Below, piece by piece: positions 59,458 through 64,000 of a stretch of 64,000 bases of DNA (position 1 is the first letter of the stretch; every line of letters starts with the position of its first letter). Location: assembly GCA_934533075.1 (NCBI GenBank), contig CAKTBJ010000010.1, forward strand, positions 11,099-75,098, in the 5' to 3' direction. The translations under genes and the position numbers were made by a program. Source of the DNA: an uncultured Paracoccus sp. Its GTDB lineage: Bacteria > Pseudomonadota > Alphaproteobacteria > Rhodobacterales > Rhodobacteraceae. The notes beneath the pieces are model-generated. The model saw only the letters and a program-made list of their open reading frames with translations, was not told the origin of the DNA and made no database searches.

Positions 59458-60092
59458 GAGGTCTCCAGAGTATGTGCCAGCATGCGGTCGCGCCATTGCC
59501 GGACCGGGCGGGCGACGGTTGCCGGGCGGCACAACTCCAGCAGCGAGCAGGCGCGGCAGCGGGACTTGTGAGATGTAGGCGGCGGCGTGTCCTGGCGGGC
59601 AAGGACCGCGGCGAGGTCGGCCACCGCGGCCTCGGTCAAGGCGCGCAGCGCGGCGTCGAATGGCACGATGACGCGACGCCGGGTCTGTGCATAAAACAGC
59701 GCGCCTTCAGGAACGGGGCGGCCGGTCATCTCTTCCAGGCAAAGCGCCTGCGCGCAAAGCTGCGCCTCGTCGGCGCGGTGCAGCTTGGGCTTGCCGCGCT
59801 TGTATTCGACGGGGAAGGCAGTCTCGCCCGCGTCGCCGGCCCTGAATTCTACGACATCCGCAATACCAGTGAGGTTCAGGCGACGCGAGGCCAGCGGAAG
59901 CGACATCACCCGCCGCACCCCGCGCATCCTGCGGCTGCCGCCTTTGTCAGCTATGGCGTGGAGCACATCCCCCTCGGCGGTGAAGCGGTTCTCGGCCCAG
60001 AGCCGTTCCAGATGGATCAGCGCGGCTTGCCGCAGGCAATAGACCGCGTGCTGCACCGCCGAGATGGGGATGGGTTCCGTCCCGGCGGGCAC
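59454..60092 (-). CDS. cas4: Cas4 nuclease
   Basis: A 212-residue Cas4 of the RecB-like family, which trims and PAM-selects prespacers before integration. The first Fe-S cysteine is in AVYCLRQAALIHLE; three more are in CRACSLLELC near the C-terminus. The nuclease core is FPVEYKRGKPKLHRADEAQL. GTG 60092, four bases after the cas7 stop, is chosen because it gives the expected VPAGTEPIPISAVQH beginning; an upstream ATG frame is antisense-like filler overlapping cas7. Confidence 0.92.
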   Translation of the reverse strand: MPAGTEPIPISAVQHAVYCLRQAALIHLERLWAENRFTAEGDVLHAIADKGGSRRMRGVRRVMSLPLASRRLNLTGIADVVEFRAGDAGETAFPVEYKRGKPKLHRADEAQLCAQALCLEEMTGRPVPEGALFYAQTRRRVIVPFDAALRALTEAAVADLAAVLARQDTPPPTSHKSRCRACSLLELCRPATVARPVRQWRDRMLAHTLETS

Positions 60093-60096
60093 GGTG

Positions 60097-61047
60097 TCAG
60101 ACCAGATCCAGGATTTCGACACCCTCGGGCAGGCCGTCACGGTCGATCTGGACGATATAGTCCGAGAACTTTCGCGCCGGTGCCAGGTTGCCGAGGCCCC
60201 GGTCGTCCGCTGCGCGGAACTCGCCATCGACGTTGCGGCCGATCTTGACGCGATCGAACAGGGTATGCGCCGGCGCATTGCCGAGCGCGCTGTCATGGCG
60301 GAAGGCGATCAGGCGGCGGGTGGTCATCTCGCCCCGCGCGGCCGAGCGGTCATGCTCGAACATGCTGGCCAGCGCCTCGAACAGCAAGTCCAGATCGGTC
60401 TCGGAAAACCCCGTGCGTTCCGCGAACTTGGCCGAGATGAAGCCATGCGCGACATAAAGCCCATAAGGCACGATATGCTTGCGGCCCATCGTGCGGTTGT
60501 CAGTGCGGGCATCGCCATCCTCGCCTTCGGCGCGCTTTTTCTGCTCGGCCTCGTTGGTGGCGGCCATGCGGGTGATCGAGATTTCCACCGGCAGGATCGG
60601 CTCGACCGAATTAGCGAAGGTCATCTGTACCGGTCCCTTGACCTGGCCGCAATTGATGCCGGTGGACATGACCGCGCCGAAGGTGCGCACGTCGAAGAAA
60701 TTGGCGCACATCCAGTCGCTGAGCGCCTTGGCCTCGGTTGCGTCCTTCGGGTTCAGCTTGGGGTCTTTTTTCGACTTCTCGTCGGCGCGCAGGGCAATAT
60801 AGGCCTGACGGTGCTTTTCGTTCAGGATCGAGCCTTCCTGCACATAGATGTGGTGGCCGGCCTCGCCGGTGCGGGCCAGATCGACATAGTTGCGGATCTT
60901 GCGTTTCAGGCTGACATCGCTGACCAGCCCGTGATTGGTCTCGGGGTCCAGCCGGGGCAGGTTGCCCGCGTCGGGATCGCCATTGGGATTGCCATTGGTG
61001 ACATCGAAGATCAGCACGAAGTCGTGGCGGCGGGAAAGCGTAGTCAT
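60097..61047 (-). CDS. cas7: Cas7 (Csd2), Cascade backbone
   Basis: A 316-residue Cas7 of subtype I-C, which polymerises along the crRNA. It has FDVTNGNPNGDPDAGNLPR at its start, VSLKRKIRNYVDL, the thumb-like TFGAVMSTGINCGQVKGP and FANSVEPILPVEISITRM, and GRKHIVPYGLYVAHGF. AAGGAA precedes the ATG. It lies 46 bp downstream of cas8c. Confidence 0.95.
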   Translation of the reverse strand: MTTLSRRHDFVLIFDVTNGNPNGDPDAGNLPRLDPETNHGLVSDVSLKRKIRNYVDLARTGEAGHHIYVQEGSILNEKHRQAYIALRADEKSKKDPKLNPKDATEAKALSDWMCANFFDVRTFGAVMSTGINCGQVKGPVQMTFANSVEPILPVEISITRMAATNEAEQKKRAEGEDGDARTDNRTMGRKHIVPYGLYVAHGFISAKFAERTGFSETDLDLLFEALASMFEHDRSAARGEMTTRRLIAFRHDSALGNAPAHTLFDRVKIGRNVDGEFRAADDRGLGNLAPARKFSDYIVQIDRDGLPEGVEILDLV

Positions 61048-61093
61048 CGGCGGGGTTCCTTCGCGGTTTTCGTGAAAAGATCAGGCTGCCCGG

Positions 61094-61498
61094 TCATTCG
61101 TCCGCCTCGCCTGCATCGGCCTTGTCATCGCGTTTGCGGAAAAAATCGCTGCGTTGGTGGTAATAGCCGATGCCGAACAGCGCCTGTTCCGCAGCATTCA
61201 AAGAGGCCGGGATGGGGTCGTTGCCAGGCTCCATCAGATCGGTGATCGTCGTCAGCAGCTTTTCCAGGTTGACGGCGCGGCCGGGACTTTGCTTGCGCAG
61301 TTTCGAGAAATGGTTCTGCGAACCCGCGTCCAGTGTGCGGAACACCTTCTGCGGCGTGGCCGAGGCCGAGCCATAAAACTTGTCCTTGATGGTGGCATTT
61401 ACATTGCCGCCCAATGCGGCGCGCTGGACCTCCTCGTAGACGGCGAACAGCCGCCCAAGGATATAGCCCTTGTTCGTATTGGCGGGATCGAGCGCCAC
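61094..61498 (-). CDS. cas11: Cas11c small subunit from an internal start in cas8c
   Basis: Inside cas8c, a perfect ribosome site AAGGAGGT (63-like spacing, at 61510-61503) is followed after 4 bases by GTG 61498 in the cas8c frame. Translation from it gives a 134-residue helical protein, V/MALDPANTNKGYILGRLF... to the shared C-terminus. Independent translation of Cas11 from the 3' part of cas8c is established for type I-C systems, and the small subunits stabilise the target DNA in Cascade. The site fits that precedent closely in position and size. Confidence 0.75.
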   Translation of the reverse strand: MALDPANTNKGYILGRLFAVYEEVQRAALGGNVNATIKDKFYGSASATPQKVFRTLDAGSQNHFSKLRKQSPGRAVNLEKLLTTITDLMEPGNDPIPASLNAAEQALFGIGYYHQRSDFFRKRDDKADAGEADE

Positions 61499-62842
61499 GG
61501 GGACCTCCTTCGACTTGAAATTGCGGATCAGGACGGATTTCAGGATCGCCGCGCGCAGGGCATTCACCTCGCCATCGGCGCGGATGCGCATCAGCGCGGT
61601 GGACAGCAGTGTCAGCGGATAGGGCGTGCCGGTCAGGATCGCGCGCATCCACTCGCCCGCGATCAGCGGCGGCACATTCTCGCGCTTGTTCAGTACCGCC
61701 AACTCGGTCAGATAGCGCCAGAGGGGCGGCCAGTCGTCGCGGGGCGGCGGCTCCAGCCTGGTGTCGTCGAGATAGCGCTGGTAATTCGCGGTCAGCGTGC
61801 CGAAATCGCTTTCCCACCAGAACCGCACCGACAGACGCGCGGCGTTGGGGGCCAGGCCGAGGACGTAGAAGCGCACCCCCTTGTCCAGTTCCGGGGCGAT
61901 GTCCACCAGCCGCTGCCCGTCGCGGATGCCGGTCAGCCGGTCCTTGACCTTGCTGGCTTCCACGCTGTCTTCGGCACTGCTGTCGTTGGAGGGGTCGAAC
62001 ATGCCGACGAACATCGCCTCGGCGGCCTTGGCCTCCTCCGAATTCGATGCATCCGCCCAGAACACTGTGGAAGCATCGCCGATCTGGAGGCGGTGGGCCT
62101 TGTCGGCAAGAAATCCGTTCAACGCCGTGGTGTAGGCGAAGGCCGCGGCCTCCGACACCGGTGCGTTGTCGCCCTGTTCGTGGCCGTAGGAGGTGAAGGC
62201 GTCGAGGTTGAAGGAGACCAGACTGGCACCCGAGGATTGCGCACCCCACACACCCTTGATCGACGAGTGCAGGCGCGCAGCCGGCGCGGATGTGCCGGTG
62301 ACAAGGCACAGTTTCGGGTCGGATGCGCCTTCGGCCGCGATGCGGCGCCACAGATCGCGGGCGGCAGGGCGGTCATGCAGGAAGGCGAGTTCGGAGGACA
62401 GCCGGAATGTGACGTTCTGGTCGCGCATTTCCTCGGGCCAGAGGGGCGGAACGAACTGGTCCGCCGTCCAGCCCTCCAGAAAGCGACGCAGCGCCACCAG
62501 CCCTTCGTCATCGGCTTCGGCCAGCCAGCCCAGGTGCTTTGCCCGAAAGGTCGCATGTTCGTCGGCGGTCCGCTTGCCCTCGCCCGCGGTCACGCCCAGC
62601 ACATAAGCGGTCTTGTCCCACAGCACATTCGGGTCGATGCCGACCGTGCGCTTCCTTGCTTGCGGCACCAGCAGCATCCGCGGGCTGCGCTTCTTGTCGG
62701 GCGCGCGCAGGTCGGTCACCTCCGTCACCGAGCCGTCCGGGTTCAGCACCACGCAAAAGCCGATCTTCTCCAGGGAATAGCCAAAGGGCGGTGCGTCGGG
62801 CAGGCGGTCATAGGCGCGGACCAGGGCGGAAAGCAGGCTCAT
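61094..62842 (-). CDS. cas8c: Cas8c (Csd1), Cascade large subunit
   Basis: A 582-residue I-C large subunit that reads the PAM and helps open target DNA. It begins MSLLSALVRAYDRLPDAP with GYSLEKIGFCVVLNPDG, the Csd1 N-terminus, and contains NAARLSVRFWWESDFG and the helical C-terminal domain from about residue 450. ATG 62842 overlaps the cas5 stop by 4 bases. The gene contains a second internal start that should give Cas11 separately (see 61094-61498). Confidence 0.95.
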   Translation of the reverse strand: MSLLSALVRAYDRLPDAPPFGYSLEKIGFCVVLNPDGSVTEVTDLRAPDKKRSPRMLLVPQARKRTVGIDPNVLWDKTAYVLGVTAGEGKRTADEHATFRAKHLGWLAEADDEGLVALRRFLEGWTADQFVPPLWPEEMRDQNVTFRLSSELAFLHDRPAARDLWRRIAAEGASDPKLCLVTGTSAPAARLHSSIKGVWGAQSSGASLVSFNLDAFTSYGHEQGDNAPVSEAAAFAYTTALNGFLADKAHRLQIGDASTVFWADASNSEEAKAAEAMFVGMFDPSNDSSAEDSVEASKVKDRLTGIRDGQRLVDIAPELDKGVRFYVLGLAPNAARLSVRFWWESDFGTLTANYQRYLDDTRLEPPPRDDWPPLWRYLTELAVLNKRENVPPLIAGEWMRAILTGTPYPLTLLSTALMRIRADGEVNALRAAILKSVLIRNFKSKEVPVALDPANTNKGYILGRLFAVYEEVQRAALGGNVNATIKDKFYGSASATPQKVFRTLDAGSQNHFSKLRKQSPGRAVNLEKLLTTITDLMEPGNDPIPASLNAAEQALFGIGYYHQRSDFFRKRDDKADAGEADE

Positions 62843-63603
62843 TGCTTGACCTCAGGGCTGCCGGGCCGGGGCACCTCGATCACGCCGTCGCGCAGGATGG
62901 CGCGAAAAAGCAGCGACGGACGACCCGGCGCGGCGTGGTCGATGTCCCATAGCATGAAGCCCAGATCGCGCGGATTGCCGAAGCCCAGTTCGGGCGTTTC
63001 GGCCTCGGGCGCGCGGAAGGGTGCGGGGGTCGTGGTCGTGGCGCCGGCGCGGCAAAGCTGGCCCCAGGCCGGGCCGGTGGTGGCGGGCAGGAGGGCACGC
63101 GGCTCGACCAGGGCGAAATTCGCGGCGAATTCACGGGTGCCGAGGCAGGGCTGGTTGAAACATTGCCCGCGGCTGGCGCGGCGATTGAAGATGTCCAGGT
63201 GCTTGCCCTCGCTGTCCGAGGCGTCGGCGCGGCGGGTCATCTCGAAATGCGCCTCGATCACATAGGCAGGGTTCACCAGCACCGTGGAGGCGCGCTGCTG
63301 GCGATCCTCGTCGACCAGCAGTTGCAGGCCCTCCAGGTCGCCCCGGTTCATGGCGCGCTTGATCGAGCCAGCCGGCGCCTTGTGGCCCACCTCGTTGCGG
63401 CGTATGGATTGGAAGCGGATCGGCTCCAGCACGTGGATGCGGTCGATGACCCAGCGGATCGCCGGCTTCCAGTGGATCGCTTCGAGGATGCCGCGTGCCG
63501 CCGAAGGCGTCATGACGTCATAGCTTGTCCGTTCGACCTTCAGCTCCGGCCGGGTGAACAGGGCATGCCGCCCCCAGACGTGCAGTCGTATTCCGTATGC
63601 CAA
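62839..63603 (-). CDS. cas5: Cas5c (Cas5d), crRNA-processing subunit
   Basis: A 254-residue Cas5 that in type I-C replaces Cas6 as the crRNA endonuclease and then caps the 5' handle. It starts MAYGIRLHVWGRHALFTRPE and has VERTSYDVMTPSAARGILEA, typical of the subtype. The start is TTG 63603, supported by GAGGAG 8 bases upstream; there is no ATG nearby. It opens the leftward cas5-8c-7-4-1-2 operon, with a predicted promoter at 63686-63658. Confidence 0.93.
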   Translation of the reverse strand: MAYGIRLHVWGRHALFTRPELKVERTSYDVMTPSAARGILEAIHWKPAIRWVIDRIHVLEPIRFQSIRRNEVGHKAPAGSIKRAMNRGDLEGLQLLVDEDRQQRASTVLVNPAYVIEAHFEMTRRADASDSEGKHLDIFNRRASRGQCFNQPCLGTREFAANFALVEPRALLPATTGPAWGQLCRAGATTTTPAPFRAPEAETPELGFGNPRDLGFMLWDIDHAAPGRPSLLFRAILRDGVIEVPRPGSPEVKQ

Positions 63604-63650
63604 GCTTTTCTCCTCTGTAGAGGTGGAACCATAGGCTCGGTCGTTTTACA

Positions 63651-63670
63651 TTCGTTCAGTGTATGCAGTA
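63651..63670 (+). promoter_or_regulatory. Putative target of the crRNA-like RNA (TTC PAM plus seed)
   Basis: TTC (63651-63653, the usual I-C PAM) is followed directly by GTTCAGTGTATGCAGT. The pseudo-spacer at 63852 reads GTTCAGGTGTAAGCAGT: six matching bases, one extra G, then TGTA, one mismatch and GCAGT. The target covers the predicted cas5 -10 box and lies upstream of the small frame at 63734. Confidence 0.5.
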
Positions 63671-63686
63671 GTATTTTCTACGGCAA
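63658..63686 (-). promoter_or_regulatory. Predicted promoter of the cas5-cas2 operon
   Basis: On the minus strand: TTGCCG (63686-63681), 17 bp, TACACT (63663-63658), 55 bp before the cas5 start. Each hexamer matches consensus at 4/6 with ideal spacing. The -10 box lies inside the sequence resembling the pseudo-crRNA guide (63654-63669). Confidence 0.5.
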
Positions 63687-63733
63687 GTGATTCGTGATAC
63701 GATCCCTTCGTTGGCAGAATAGGAGGTTCCATC

Positions 63734-63805
63734 TTGTCCAGGCGTTATGCGTTGAGGCTTCTTGCTGGAGCGTCTTTGTTCGCCGTGCTCGAAGAGCCAT
63801 TATAG
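63734..63805 (+). CDS. 23-codon small frame with strong ribosome site (CreT-like candidate)
   Basis: On the plus strand, between cas5 and cas3, AGGAGGT (63721-63727) is followed after 6 bases by TTG 63734 and a 23-codon frame ending at TAG 63803-63805. The peptide starts MSRRYALRLLAG and ends FAVLEEPL: basic, then hydrophobic. It uses AGG twice, CTT twice, TCT and TTA, codons otherwise rare here (the neighbouring giant gene uses no TTA over some 7,900 codons). It lies 16 bp upstream of the degenerate CRISPR repeat. In CreTA modules, a tiny toxin gene with rare codons precedes the crRNA-like antitoxin in this order. A chance frame cannot be excluded. Confidence 0.4.
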   Translation: MSRRYALRLLAGASLFAVLEEPL

Positions 63806-63821
63806 CCCGCCTGATCGTCTG

Positions 63822-63890
63822 GTCGCGGAGACACACCGCGCGGGTTGAAACGTTCAGGTGTAAGCAGTGTTGATGGGTGCTTGTCCGGCG
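63822..63890 (+). ncRNA. crRNA-like RNA: degenerate repeat plus pseudo-spacer (CreA/CreR-like candidate)
   Basis: 63822-63851 on the plus strand begins GTCGC and ends GCGCGGGTTGAAAC. The array repeat (minus strand) begins GTCGC and ends GCGCGGATAGAAAC, so the 5' five bases and 12 of the last 14 match; the middle differs but still allows a hairpin (CGCGG/CCGCG). The conserved end is the I-C crRNA handle. The pseudo-spacer starts at 63852 with GTTCAGGTGTAAGCAGT. A weak second repeat-like end, GCGTATTGAATC, lies at 63888-63899. TATAGC at 63801-63806 could be a -10 box. The RNA would run opposite to the cas genes and the main array. The 3' end is not defined. Confidence 0.55.
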
Positions 63891-63918
63891 TATTGAATCT
63901 GCGTCGGGCAAGCGCGTT

Positions 63919-64000
63919 TCATACAATGGTGGATTCCTCCGCCAGATAGTCCGCGCGCTCCCACCAAAGGCCGGCGTCGTCGCGATAGAGGCTATCGGTT
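63919..64000 (-). CDS. cas3: Cas3 C-terminus (partial)
   Basis: The last 26 codons of a leftward gene entering from beyond the window: ...DSLYRDDAGLWWERADYLAE, then ESTIV and a stop at 63921-63919. Position upstream of cas5 in a I-C operon and the Y-x-x-x-x-GL-W ending fit the Cas3 helicase-nuclease tail. Too short for domain assignment. Confidence 0.7.
   Translation of the reverse strand, partial: TDSLYRDDAGLWWERADYLAEESTIV

Larger units (their letters stand above)
63604..63918. other. cas3-cas5 intergenic region
   Basis: 315 bp, unusually long for an I-C operon where cas3 and cas5 are normally close. It contains, left to right, the cas5 ribosome site and promoter, the putative guide target, the 23-codon frame and the crRNA-like RNA, each listed separately. 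Confidence 0.7.

Noticed and set aside
63678..63926. An 82-codon minus-strand frame across the cas3-cas5 gap
   Set aside because: It crosses the cas3 stop in another frame, has no similarity I recognise and reads against the better-supported plus-strand elements.

Overview
This 64-kb window is high-GC DNA, very probably from an alphaproteobacterium of the Rhodobacteraceae/Paracoccus type. That assignment is inference, from base composition, the SapC plus LEPR-XLL surface-protein pair, the ACR3-type ars operon and the overall gene style; there is no rRNA or tRNA to confirm it.

Layout. (1) 1-3925, minus strand: a secretion-like set read leftwards, made of an outer-membrane beta-barrel protein, a DUF3467 protein, a GAF-TM-HlyD fusion and the start of an M50/PqqD-like partner. 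(2) 4100-7869, plus strand: a tightly coupled three-gene operon (O-methyltransferase fused to an unknown domain, an unknown protein, a radical SAM enzyme). (3) 8128-40662: a SapC-family gene followed by one 31.7-kb gene for a 10,552-residue LEPR-XLL/RTX-like surface protein, closed by a hairpin terminator. (4) 40690-46334: TetR regulator and sulfotransferase, divergent from a KASIII / SDR / metallo-beta-lactamase-fold / adenylate-forming enzyme operon, with two identical-design TetR-like operators between them. (5) 46661-48238: exported pseudo-caspase/peptidoglycan-binding repeat protein. (6) 48344-57942: a CRISPR array whose old (trailer) end is split by a 5.7-kb IS66-like element (48449-54166) carrying an arsenic resistance operon. 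(7) 57943-64000: leader and a type I-C cas operon on the minus strand (cas3 tail, cas5, cas8c with internal cas11, cas7, cas4, cas1, cas2).

Most interesting signal. The 315-bp gap between cas3 and cas5 is not empty. On the plus strand it holds a 23-codon reading frame with a perfect Shine-Dalgarno and several codons rare in this DNA (63734-63805), followed 16 bp later by a degenerate CRISPR repeat (63822-63851) with a conserved handle. Its following 'spacer' resembles, next to a TTC motif, the DNA at 63651-63670 that overlaps the predicted cas5-operon promoter and lies just upstream of the small frame. This is the layout expected of a CreT-CreA type RNA toxin/antitoxin or Cas-autorepressing crRNA-like RNA, here in a type I-C locus. 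It is a hypothesis from sequence; the guide-target match contains one single-base bulge.

Working together: the beta-barrel, HlyD and M50 genes could export or anchor the giant surface protein; the radical SAM operon lies between them and could modify something surface-linked, but no product can be named. The CRISPR array shows repeated sampling of variant versions of the same foreign sequences, and its interruption by an ars transposon shows the locus has also been a landing site for mobile DNA.
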